Notes: a model not told the origin generated them from the letters alone. A DNA stretch of 7,400 nt from Candidatus Moranbacteria bacterium CG_4_9_14_3_um_filter_42_9 (GCA_002790635.1 PFVN01000066.1:1-7400), one strand, 5' to 3'; positions 1 through 5,167 are shown, counted from the stretch's first letter. Translations and numbers: made by a program.

Positions 1-322
1 TTTCTTGCTTACTTCGAAGTCCCAAAGCTTTTTCCACCTGAATCTCTACCGGCAAGCCATGCGTATCCCAACCGGCTTTCCGCTCCACCCGGTAACCTTT
101 CATGGTTTTGTAGCGCGGAATGATGTCTTTGAATGCCCTCGCCAAAACATGATGAAGTCCAGGCACTCCATTGGCAGTCGGAGGGCCTTCAAAAAAAACA
201 AAGGATTTGTCTTCCGGGTTCTTCTCCACCGACTTTTCGAATATTCTATTCTCTTCCCAGAACTTGAGAATTTCTTCTTCCATTTTCGGAAAGCTCTGCT
301 TTGGATCGACTTTTTTGAACAT
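1..322 (-). CDS. ileS: Isoleucyl-tRNA synthetase, N-terminal part (runs off left edge)
   Basis: Class I synthetase that charges tRNA-Ile with isoleucine in the cytoplasm. Only the first 107 residues are inside the window. Seen: the start MFKKVDPKQSFPKMEEEIL, the stretch FEGPPTANGVPG followed by GLHH at residues 55-58 (the HIGH-motif variant), then the family block containing FKDIIPRYKTMKGYRV and GWDTHGLPVE. The HIGH variant and this block resemble the eukaryotic-like (type 2) IleS class, which often shows natural mupirocin tolerance; that class assignment is an inference from the N-terminus alone. The ATG at 320-322 begins the conserved N-terminus. The gene is preceded by a T-box leader whose specifier codon is AUC (Ile), which independently supports the identity. 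It is co-directional with argS and the glycosyltransferase but probably has its own promoter. Confidence 0.95.
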   Translation of the reverse strand, partial: MFKKVDPKQSFPKMEEEILKFWEENRIFEKSVEKNPEDKSFVFFEGPPTANGVPGLHHVLARAFKDIIPRYKTMKGYRVERKAGWDTHGLPVEIQVEKALGLRSKQE

Positions 323-330
323 TTTTTTGT

Positions 331-361
331 AAATAAAAAATCCTTAAAACTGGTTTAAGGA
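331..361 (-). terminator. Intrinsic terminator of the ileS T-box
   Basis: On the minus strand the stem TCCTTAAA / TTTAAGGA with a 5-nt loop is followed by a U-rich run (TTTTTTATTT, 340-331), ending 8 nt before the ileS ATG. Its 5' arm contains the CCTT that pairs with AAGG of the T-box motif in the antiterminator, so the two folds are mutually exclusive, as expected for a transcriptional T-box. Confidence 0.75.
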
Positions 362-455
362 CGATTTATCCCCCACCACTTTTTCACTATTTTTTCGCAT
401 AACAAGTGAAGAGTGTGAAAGTGGTGAGGGACGAGCCGTGGTACCACCTTAATTC

Positions 456-524
456 TCATGAAACTTGAAACATGTAGCATGAAACAAAAAATTTGTTACA
501 TGTTTTATGTTGTATGTTTCATGA
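456..524. repeat. AT-rich imperfect palindrome inside the T-box leader
   Basis: The arms begin TCATGAAAC and end GTTTCATGA and carry repeated CATG / AAACATG words, with a central AAACAAA...TTTGTT. The two arms differ by small insertions, so the RNA hairpin would be long but imperfect. Repeated variations on ATGAAACATG of this type look like dispersed intergenic elements rather than T-box structure, because the standard T-box core needs no such domain. Confidence 0.6.
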
Positions 525-570
525 CTTAAAGCAGCTATTACGGGCTTACCCGGCGGAGTCTATTTTGAAT

Positions 571-640
571 GTCATTCCGAGCGCATCCGAGGAATCTAAT
601 TTAAAAATGAAGTAGATCCTTCGACTTCGCTCAGGATGAC
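571..640. repeat. Inverted pair of a 27-bp dispersed palindromic repeat
   Basis: Copy 1 (571-597) begins GTCATTCCGAGCG and ends GGAATCT. Copy 2 (614-640) is its inverted homologue, beginning AGATCCTTCG and ending AGGATGAC. Together they form a hairpin with a 16-bp AT-rich loop. This word family (GTCATCCTGAGCGAAGTCGA on the minus strand) is familiar as a dispersed repeat in many bacterial genomes and gives rise to spurious CHPERSRRI-like peptides. Here it is inserted within the ileS leader between Stem II and the antiterminator. Confidence 0.75.
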
Positions 641-720
641 AATACCATTTCTTTCCGCAGCCTGCCCCGTGATCCGCCTCGGATTTTACGGGGCTAGGAA
701 GTGATAGCTTCCTCAACGCT

Positions 721-749
721 TTTATATCCAAATTCTAGCTTTTTTTAAA
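721..749 (-). promoter_or_regulatory. Predicted promoter for the T-box/ileS transcript
   Basis: On the minus strand TTTAAA (749-744) and TATAAA (726-721) are separated by exactly 17 nt. The expected start is near 714, the first base of the specifier hairpin. The promoter overlaps the last codons and stop of the glycosyltransferase gene. The -35 match is weak (4 of 6), the -10 good (5 of 6). The same TTTAAA-17-TATAAA arrangement occurs upstream of ssrA. Confidence 0.5.
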
Positions 750-1907
750 GCCTTTGTAAACCCCCAGTGTCTCGCGCGCGCACTTTTCCCAATTGAATTT
801 TTCCAGCTGTTTTTTACCTTTTTCCCGATACTCGTTCTTCAAATTTTCGTTATACGCAAACTGGGCCATAGCATCCGCAATATTTTGAACATCCAAAGGA
901 TTCACAAAAAGAGCCGCGTCCCCCGCAATTTCTGGAAGGGATGAAACATTAGAAACAATTGCCGGCGTCCCGGTGGCGAAGGCCTCGAGAACCGTCGTAC
1001 CGAATCCTTCATAGAGCGAAGGCAGAACAAAAAAGTCAGCGTTTTTGAAAAGTGGCACCAGATCGTCACCAATGACATAACCGGTGAAGATGACATCCTT
1101 GCCGATTCCCATATCCTTGGCAATCTGTTTATATTCTTTCGCCAGCCAGCCCTTCTTGCCGGCCATCACCAGCTTCCAATCGCATTTTATATTCTCTTTG
1201 TTATTTTTACAGCTGCTACGGAAAAGTTTGTAGGCCTCGAACAAGCGGACTACGTTTTTGATCGGCTCCAAGGTTCCCAAAAAAAGAATATAGCGGTCTT
1301 TTATGCCATACTTTTCCAAAACTCTTTCGCGAGTGATGCCAGAATCCTCAAAAAGACGCTTGTCAAAACCGCTGTAGATGACCTTTATTTTGTCTTCCGG
1401 GCTTTTAAAAATTTCGTGCACATCTTTTTTTGTCGATTCGGAAACAGCGATAATTTTGTCGGCCTTGCTCGTCATCAGATTCAAAACCGCTCGGGTTTTG
1501 GTAGCCGCGAGACTTGGAAAAACATCAGGCACTTTATAAACCGCCAGATCGTGCACTGTGACTATGGTTTTTCCCCGATAGCTCACCGGGATCCGGCTCA
1601 TTGGAGAAGTAGTATGCAAAATGTCCAGTTTTTCCTTAACCAAAGTAGCTGTTCCCAAAATTTCATTGTAGGCTCCCGGCAGATATTTCTTGTAATCCGA
1701 AAATGGATAGAATTTTATCTTCACGTTCGGTCGCGCAAATTTTTTCACGTCCTTTTCCCGCACGCGAAAATCAAAAAACAAAACGTATTCGTTTTCTTGG
1801 TCGATTTCCAAAAGATGGCGAATGAGCTGGTAAGTATAATGACCGGCACCGATCGCATCGCCTTTTTCCGGATTAAGGATAATTCTAGCGTCTATGCCTA
1901 TTCTCAT
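735..1907 (-). CDS. GT4-family glycosyltransferase (GT-B fold)
   Basis: Predicted retaining glycosyltransferase that moves a sugar from a nucleotide-sugar donor to an acceptor, probably a surface polysaccharide or glycolipid; the substrate cannot be read from the sequence. The protein has 390 residues. N-terminal acceptor half: MRIGIDARI, then GAGHYTYQLIRHL (20-32), HTTSP (98-102), VTVHDLAVY (117-125) and ADKIIAVSESTKKD (149-162). C-terminal donor half: FLGTLEPIKN (209-218), LVMAGKKGW (246-254), VIFTGYV (272-278) and the EX7E motif with E300 and E308 in LYEGFGTTVLEAFATGTP, then SSLPEIAGDAALFVNP. The start at 1907 gives the family N-terminus 4 nt after the argS stop; an upstream ATG at 1940 would overlap argS and add 11 atypical residues. 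Likely co-transcribed with argS. It ends on TAG, which shows that this codon terminates here. No signal peptide or transmembrane segment is seen. Confidence 0.9.
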   Translation of the reverse strand: MRIGIDARIILNPEKGDAIGAGHYTYQLIRHLLEIDQENEYVLFFDFRVREKDVKKFARPNVKIKFYPFSDYKKYLPGAYNEILGTATLVKEKLDILHTTSPMSRIPVSYRGKTIVTVHDLAVYKVPDVFPSLAATKTRAVLNLMTSKADKIIAVSESTKKDVHEIFKSPEDKIKVIYSGFDKRLFEDSGITRERVLEKYGIKDRYILFLGTLEPIKNVVRLFEAYKLFRSSCKNNKENIKCDWKLVMAGKKGWLAKEYKQIAKDMGIGKDVIFTGYVIGDDLVPLFKNADFFVLPSLYEGFGTTVLEAFATGTPAIVSNVSSLPEIAGDAALFVNPLDVQNIADAMAQFAYNENLKNEYREKGKKQLEKFNWEKCARETLGVYKGFKKS

Positions 1908-1911
1908 ATGT

Positions 1912-3513
1912 TTACATTTTGTTTGGCGCTGCCACGCCAATTAGTTTCAATGTTTCTGCCAGCACTATTCTAACAGCATTTACCAGGTTTAGTCTAGCCT
2001 CGGTCATCTCTAAATTGCTTTCATCAATGACTTTCAAATCATTATAAAAAGAATGGAATTTGTCGGCTAATTTAATGGAATAATGGGACAATTTATGCAC
2101 CTCATAACTTTCCGCTATTTCTTCTACTAATTCCGGAAATCTATTCATTTCTTTCATAAGACTAAGTTCTTTGGGATGAATTAGTAAATCAAGTTTCAGG
2201 TTTTGGGTTTCAGGTTTTGGGTTTTTTGCCTTGCGCAATATACTACAAATTCGGGCATGCGCATATTGCACATAGTAAACCGGGTTTTTCTCGGAACTCT
2301 CTTTCGCCAGTTCAATATCAAAATTAATATGGCTGGTTGAGGCATAAGAAGAAAAAATGAAACGCACCGCATCCTTGCCGACTTCTTCTATCAGATCATC
2401 CAACGCGAAATAAACACCTTTACGTTTGGACATTTTAACTTCCTCCCCGTTTTTCATGACACGCACAAATTGAGTAAGTAGTGAATGGAGACTGGTCTTG
2501 CTCGATACTATTTTTTCCACAAAATACCTAATGACCTCGGCCTCTTTATGATGATCAGCACCCTGGATATTTATCAGCTTGTCATACCCTCTTTCAATTT
2601 TATTTTTGTGATAGGCCAGATCCACCGCTATATAGGTTTTCTTGCCGTCGGTTTTTATCAGAACTCGATCCTTATCGTCCCCAAACTGCGTCGATCTGAG
2701 CCAGACAGCTCCGTCTTTTTTATAAGTCAGTTTTTTATTTTTCAAAAATTCTATTATTTCGTCAACTGCACCTGAATCATGCAAGCTTTTTTCTGAAAAC
2801 CAGCTGTTGAATATTATTCCGAATTTTTCGCAGACCGGTTTTATGAATTCTTCAACGATTATCCCAGCCGCCCAGTTGCCAACCGCCATCGGATTTTTCG
2901 TCTTTTTATCCATCCTTTCGGCCAACTCTTCCACATAATCGCCTTTGTATTGCGCCTCGGAATCCTTAAGAATAGAATGTCCAAGAATTTCAACTTGATT
3001 GCCAAAATCATTCACGTAGTATTCTCTTTCGACTGAGCAGCCTACTTTCTCAAAGATATTGCCCAAAGCGTCCCCAATGGGACCTCCACGTGCGTTGCCT
3101 AGATGAATGGGTCCGGTTGGGTTAGAAGAGATGAATTCAATATTTATTTTTTTACCTTTGCCAGAATCTGAATCGCCGAATTTTTCTCCGAGTTTATTTA
3201 TTTCCGCGACCTGATTCTGCAGATATTTTTTAGACAAATAAAAATTGATGTATCCCGGCGCGACAACTTCCACCCGCTCAAAGCTCGGCTTTAAGGATTT
3301 AAAAAAGCCGAGTTTTAGAGAATTAGCTATCTCCATCGGACTTTTTTTCAACTCTTTCGCTAAAACCAAAGCCGCATTGGTCGAATAATCGCCGAATTTT
3401 TCGTCTTTCGGAAAACCGATCATGATTTCCGGCATGGTAAAATCGCCCCATTTTTCTGCTTGCTGAAGGCTCAAAATCGCTTTTTTTACCAATTTTTGCA
3501 GATCCCTTTTCAT
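1912..3513 (-). CDS. argS: Arginyl-tRNA synthetase
   Basis: Class I synthetase that charges tRNA-Arg with arginine using ATP. At 533 residues it is near the usual length. Order of parts: N-terminal additional domain (FGDYSTNAALVLAKELKKSP, 41-60; VAPGYINFYLS, 84-94), catalytic domain with SSNPTGPIHLGNARGG (HIGH equivalent HLGN at 137-140), IQGADHHKEAE (316-326), and the KMSKR equivalent VKMSKRKG (359-366). It closes with the helical anticodon-binding (DALR) domain, including NPVYYVQYAHARI (410-422) and the terminal IGVAAPNKM. The start at 3513 gives MKRDLQKLV; the more upstream ATG at 3561 lies beyond the predicted transcription start. Oddity: residues about 430-441, in a linker of the DALR domain, are encoded by a tandem 14-bp repeat of intergenic type. 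Divergent from smpB; the glycosyltransferase follows after 4 nt. Confidence 0.97.
   Translation of the reverse strand: MKRDLQKLVKKAILSLQQAEKWGDFTMPEIMIGFPKDEKFGDYSTNAALVLAKELKKSPMEIANSLKLGFFKSLKPSFERVEVVAPGYINFYLSKKYLQNQVAEINKLGEKFGDSDSGKGKKINIEFISSNPTGPIHLGNARGGPIGDALGNIFEKVGCSVEREYYVNDFGNQVEILGHSILKDSEAQYKGDYVEELAERMDKKTKNPMAVGNWAAGIIVEEFIKPVCEKFGIIFNSWFSEKSLHDSGAVDEIIEFLKNKKLTYKKDGAVWLRSTQFGDDKDRVLIKTDGKKTYIAVDLAYHKNKIERGYDKLINIQGADHHKEAEVIRYFVEKIVSSKTSLHSLLTQFVRVMKNGEEVKMSKRKGVYFALDDLIEEVGKDAVRFIFSSYASTSHINFDIELAKESSEKNPVYYVQYAHARICSILRKAKNPKPETQNLKLDLLIHPKELSLMKEMNRFPELVEEIAESYEVHKLSHYSIKLADKFHSFYNDLKVIDESNLEMTEARLNLVNAVRIVLAETLKLIGVAAPNKM
2193..2224. repeat. Two-copy 14-bp tandem repeat within argS
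   Basis: GTTTCAGGTTTTGG occurs twice back to back (2193-2206 and 2207-2220) and is followed by the start of a third copy (GTTT). On the argS strand it encodes part of KNPKPETQNLKL in the anticodon-binding domain linker. Fourteen is not a multiple of three, so copy-number change would shift the frame. Confidence 0.8.
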
Positions 3514-3519
3514 GAATAC

Positions 3520-3548
3520 ATTGTATATCAGAAAAAGCGCTTTATCAA
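3520..3548 (-). promoter_or_regulatory. argS promoter, probably leaderless
   Basis: On the minus strand TTGATA (3548-3543, 5 of 6 to consensus) and TACAAT (3525-3520, 5 of 6) are separated by exactly 17 nt. The -10 box is followed by 6 nt and then the argS ATG, so transcription should begin at or next to the A of the start codon, leaving no room for a ribosome binding site. Confidence 0.7.
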
Positions 3549-3587
3549 TCAAGGGGCCCAAAAAATCCTTTTATTTTCCTTTTCCTG

Positions 3588-3596
3588 TGCTAAACT
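3588..3596 (+). promoter_or_regulatory. smpB extended -10 promoter, probably leaderless
   Basis: TGCTAAACT fits an extended -10 (TGn plus TAAACT). No convincing -35 is visible in the T-rich stretch upstream. As for the divergent argS promoter, the -10 box ends 6 nt before the ATG, so the transcript should begin at the start codon. No Shine-Dalgarno sequence precedes smpB. Confidence 0.5.
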
Positions 3597-3602
3597 TGAA
3601 CT

Positions 3603-4049
3603 ATGACTACCCTCGCCTTCAATAAGCGCGCTAATTATGACTACAAAATTTCGGATAAATACGAAGCTGGTTTGGTTTTGCGAGGTTTTGAGGTAAAGGC
3701 CGTAAAGTCAGGCCAAATTAGCCTCAAGGGGAGCTTTGTCACCGTTCATGGAACAGAATTATATCTAACCAACGCGCACATTTCCCTTTGGAAACAGGCC
3801 GGCGAGATCAAAAACTACGATCCAACCGGACCCAGAAAGCTGCTTCTCCGCCGCCGAGAAATCAAGCATTTGATTGGTCTTAGGAGGATAGAAGGCTTGA
3901 CATTGGTGCCAATCCGCGTGTATACTAAAAAGCGACTATTGAAACTGGAATTTGGCGTAGGGAAAGGCAAGAAAGAATACGACAAGCGTAAGACTATTGC
4001 TAAAAAAGAGGCGGCAAGAAGAATTGATAGGGCTTTGAAAAATTATTAG
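3603..4049 (+). CDS. smpB: SsrA-binding protein SmpB
   Basis: Small basic protein that binds the tRNA-like domain of tmRNA and delivers it to stalled ribosomes in trans-translation. At 148 residues it is of family length. Seen: FNKRANYDYKISDKYEAGLVL (5-25), GFEVKAVKSGQISLKGSF (28-45), the DP..PRKLLLRRREI block (74-87), EGLTLVPIRVY (97-107), and GKGKKEYDKR (120-129) with the basic tail that enters the ribosomal mRNA channel. The gene ends with TAG, and the protein ends where the family does, so UAG is a real stop in this genome. It lies one small gene upstream of its RNA partner ssrA, is divergent from argS, and is probably transcribed from a leaderless promoter. Confidence 0.97.
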   Translation: MTTLAFNKRANYDYKISDKYEAGLVLRGFEVKAVKSGQISLKGSFVTVHGTELYLTNAHISLWKQAGEIKNYDPTGPRKLLLRRREIKHLIGLRRIEGLTLVPIRVYTKKRLLKLEFGVGKGKKEYDKRKTIAKKEAARRIDRALKNY

Positions 4050-4050
4050 T

Positions 4051-4296
4051 ATGTTTTATGTTTATGTCATAAAAAGCCTGAAGGATGGTAATATTTATAT
4101 CGGTCACACTGGCAATCTTAGAAAACGAATAGCACTACATAATGCAGGAAAAATAAATTCGACAGAAAAAAGAAGGCCCTTCAGTCTGTTATATTATGAA
4201 GCATGCAATTTATTAAAGGACGCGGTACAAAGAGAGCATGCCTTAAAAACTGGATTTGGAAGAGCTTATTTAAAAAGAAGGTTGAGCAATATATAA
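4051..4296 (+). CDS. Small GIY-YIG nuclease domain protein (first copy)
   Basis: An 81-residue protein made of a single GIY-YIG domain, the fold of UvrC's N-terminal nuclease, homing endonucleases and the YhbQ/URI group. Seen: FYVYVIKS (2-9, GIY strand), NIYIGHTGNLRKRIALHNAG (14-33, YIG strand followed by the conserved Arg and His), RRPFSLLYYEA, then AVQREHALKTGFGRAYLKRRL with the candidate catalytic Glu in QRE. Often mislabelled as an excinuclease subunit; no UvrC-like extra domains are present. Its ATG is 1 nt after the smpB stop, so it is translationally close to smpB and separates it from ssrA. The function in the cell is unknown; nuclease activity is inferred from the motif residues. Confidence 0.85.
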   Translation: MFYVYVIKSLKDGNIYIGHTGNLRKRIALHNAGKINSTEKRRPFSLLYYEACNLLKDAVQREHALKTGFGRAYLKRRLSNI

Positions 4297-4297
4297 A
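4269..4297 (+). promoter_or_regulatory. Candidate ssrA promoter
   Basis: TTTAAA (4269-4274) and TATAAA (4292-4297) with a 17-nt spacer, the same layout as the predicted ileS leader promoter. The predicted start near 4304 would give a precursor with about 74 extra nt at the 5' end, including the GC-rich hairpin next to mature tmRNA. Co-transcription from smpB is also possible. Confidence 0.4.
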
Positions 4298-4343
4298 TAT
4301 CGTTACTCCCCGTCTTTAACGGTTTTAGCATAGCAGAATGTGG

Positions 4344-4379
4344 CCCGCCCGCATCGCTACGCGAAGCGTTGCGGGCGGG
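4344..4379. repeat. GC-rich palindrome abutting the tmRNA 5' end
   Basis: CCCGCCCGCATCGCT (4344-4358) and AGCGTTGCGGGCGGG (4365-4379) pair with one mismatch around a 6-nt loop. GC content is far above the surrounding AT-rich DNA. The right arm overlaps the first two bases of the mature tmRNA acceptor stem, so in the precursor this hairpin could compete with the acceptor helix or guide 5' processing. There is no T-run, so it is not a clear terminator. Confidence 0.75.
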
Positions 4380-4541
4380 GGATGAACGGTTTCGACAGGT
4401 TGTACGTTTAAAATAGGCAAGCCGAGAATGATAATAGCTCGTAAACTTTTTATCAAATGTTATAAGTGCAAACTTCATAACTAAAGCAAAGACCGCGATT
4501 GCGCAAGCTTTTGCTCCGTCTTTTGCTCTTGCTCGAGCCTA

Positions 4542-4560
4542 AATCCGCCTTCGGCGGATT
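4542..4560. repeat. Mini-palindrome in tmRNA helix 5 loop
   Basis: AATCCGCC TTC GGCGGATT, a perfect 8-bp hairpin, directly follows the tag stop codon and sits within the loop closed by helix 5. The CCGCC/GGCGG core recurs at 4709-4726 and 5811-5825. Confidence 0.7.
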
Positions 4561-4708
4561 GCTTGAGCCATCGGACTATCGATTCCTAATAGATAGTATC
4601 CGGTGTCAAATATTAGGATAGAAAATATAATTTTGTTTAAGTTATATTTTTGAAACTAATTTAAACATAGATTAAAAAGATTTTGCCTGTTCACTACTTT
4701 TTATTCGA

Positions 4709-4726
4709 TCCCCGCCTTGGCGGGGA
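4709..4726. repeat. Mini-palindrome in the 3' part of tmRNA
   Basis: TCCCCGCC TT GGCGGGGA, a perfect 8-bp hairpin, lies between the CCTGTTC and GAACAAAACAG strands that form the last pseudoknot region. Removing it leaves a sequence that reads like an ordinary tmRNA 3' domain, which suggests an insertion. Confidence 0.65.
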
Positions 4727-4799
4727 ACAAAACAGACTACGCTTGTAGATTATTTTAGACAAACAATTTTGGACGCGAGTTCGACTCTCGCCATCTCCA

Positions 4800-4842
4800 C
4801 CACGTAAAATGAAATTCATCTAGGATGAATTTCATCACGTGG
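4800..4842. repeat. Bulged palindrome 1, overlapping the tmRNA CCA end
   Basis: CCACGT-AAA-ATGAAATTCATC, loop TAG, GATGAATTTCAT-C-ACGTGG: a 12-bp inner stem, an asymmetric AAA/C internal loop, and a 6-bp outer stem. Its first three bases are the CCA of tmRNA. There is no T-run, so it is a poor terminator candidate. Confidence 0.8.
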
Positions 4843-4845
4843 TAG

Positions 4846-4889
4846 CCGCGTGATGAAAAAATTTGAAATAATTTTTTCATTTTACGCGG
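4846..4889. repeat. Bulged palindrome 2, inverted relative to palindrome 1
   Basis: CCGCGT-G-ATGAAAAAATT, loop TGAAAT, AATTTTTTCAT-TTT-ACGCGG: an 11-bp inner stem, an asymmetric G/TTT internal loop, and a 6-bp outer stem. Its reverse complement has the same order as palindrome 1 (outer stem, AAA, inner stem, C, outer stem), with the loop and inner stem diverged. The two are separated by TAG only. Confidence 0.8.
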
Positions 4890-4909
4890 CACCGCGGATT
4901 AAAACAAAT

Positions 4910-5167
4910 ATGCATTATGTATATTTATTAGAAAGCTTGCTTGATTTCAGTTGGTATATTGGATATAGTAGTGATCTGAGGAAGCGTTTTTTAAGCCACC
5001 GTAACGGAGAAAATAAGGCAACTAAACATAAGAGGCCCTGGAAACTAATCTACTACGAAACATACTGCAACAGACTGGATGCGAAAAAACGAGAGATATT
5101 TCTGAAATCAGGATCTGGAAGAAAATTTCTAAAACGACAACTGACAAATTATTTAGCTAACCATTAA
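4910..5167 (+). CDS. Small GIY-YIG nuclease domain protein (second copy)
   Basis: An 85-residue single-domain GIY-YIG protein. Seen: HYVYLLES (2-9), WYIGYSSDLRKRFLSH (14-29), NKATKHKRPWKLIYYET, and DAKKREIFLKSGSGRKFLKRQLTN with the candidate catalytic Glu in KRE. By eye it is about half identical to the copy before ssrA, so they are diverged paralogues, not a recent duplication. The ATG at 4910 gives the normal family N-terminus; an in-frame ATG at 4850 would start inside palindrome 2 and add 20 unrelated residues. No ribosome binding site is seen. It lies between tmRNA with its palindromes and infC. The cellular role is unknown; passage as a small mobile gene is a possibility, not shown. Confidence 0.85.
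   Translation: MHYVYLLESLLDFSWYIGYSSDLRKRFLSHRNGENKATKHKRPWKLIYYETYCNRLDAKKREIFLKSGSGRKFLKRQLTNYLANH

Larger units (their letters stand above)
331..714 (-). promoter_or_regulatory. T-box leader (tRNA-Ile sensing riboswitch) of ileS
   Basis: T-box RNAs bind uncharged tRNA and prevent transcription termination upstream of aminoacylation genes. Read on the minus strand, the predicted transcript starts near 714 and at once forms a 6-bp hairpin AGGAAG/CUUCCU (713-696) whose loop CUAUCA holds the Ile codon AUC (705-703). A second hairpin GCCCCGU/ACGGGGC follows (694-664). The conserved T-box sequence AAGGTGGTACCACGG lies at 450-436 and its partner CGTCCTT at 363-357. A competing terminator is at 361-331. 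No long canonical Stem I is visible, so this looks like an ultra-short Stem I form. Between Stem II and the antiterminator sit two inverted-repeat elements (640-571 and 524-456), and another hairpin (430-370) lies inside the antiterminator, making the leader unusually long. The boundaries are inferred; the core motif and specifier are seen directly. Confidence 0.85.
4378..4802 (+). ncRNA. ssrA: tmRNA (transfer-messenger RNA)
   Basis: tmRNA rescues stalled ribosomes with SmpB and tags the nascent protein for proteolysis. The 5' end GGGGATGAACGGTTTCGACA (4378-4397) and the 3' end with GCGAGTTCGACTCTCGC, then CATCTCCACCA (to 4802), are diagnostic; GGGGAUG pairs with CAUCUCC in a 7-bp acceptor stem and CCA is encoded. 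The tag frame starts at GCA 4468 (after TATAAGT) and stops at TAA 4540-4542: 24 codons, beginning ANFITKAK and ending FALARA. Helix 5 is GCTCGAGC (4531-4538) with GCTTGAGC (4561-4568). A pseudoknot is visible just after it: TCCTAATA (near 4585) is complementary to TATTAGGA (near 4611). Two perfect small hairpins (4542-4560, 4709-4726) look inserted into loops. Length about 425 nt, somewhat long for the family. Confidence 0.95.

Noticed and set aside
5..358. 117-codon plus-strand open frame
   Set aside because: Antisense to the clear ileS N-terminus and its terminator; no recognisable protein features.
546..731. 61-codon minus-strand open frame with a CHPERSRRI-like stretch
   Set aside because: It is a translation of the dispersed palindromic repeat and the T-box leader; such peptides are a known artefact of this repeat family.
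1416..1973. 185-codon plus-strand open frame
   Set aside because: Antisense to the glycosyltransferase and the end of argS; composition is that of a shadow frame.
2485..2775. 96-codon plus-strand open frame
   Set aside because: Antisense to the catalytic domain of argS; no family resemblance.
4266..4478. 70-codon minus-strand open frame
   Set aside because: Antisense to tmRNA and its upstream palindrome; contains low-complexity sequence from the GC-rich hairpin.
4800..4842. Palindrome 1 as the tmRNA terminator
   Set aside because: It overlaps the CCA end and has no T-run after the stem, so it does not fit an intrinsic terminator.
4850..4909. Upstream start (ATG 4850) for the second GIY-YIG gene
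   Set aside because: It lies inside palindrome 2 and would add residues unlike the family N-terminus, which begins at the ATG at 4910.
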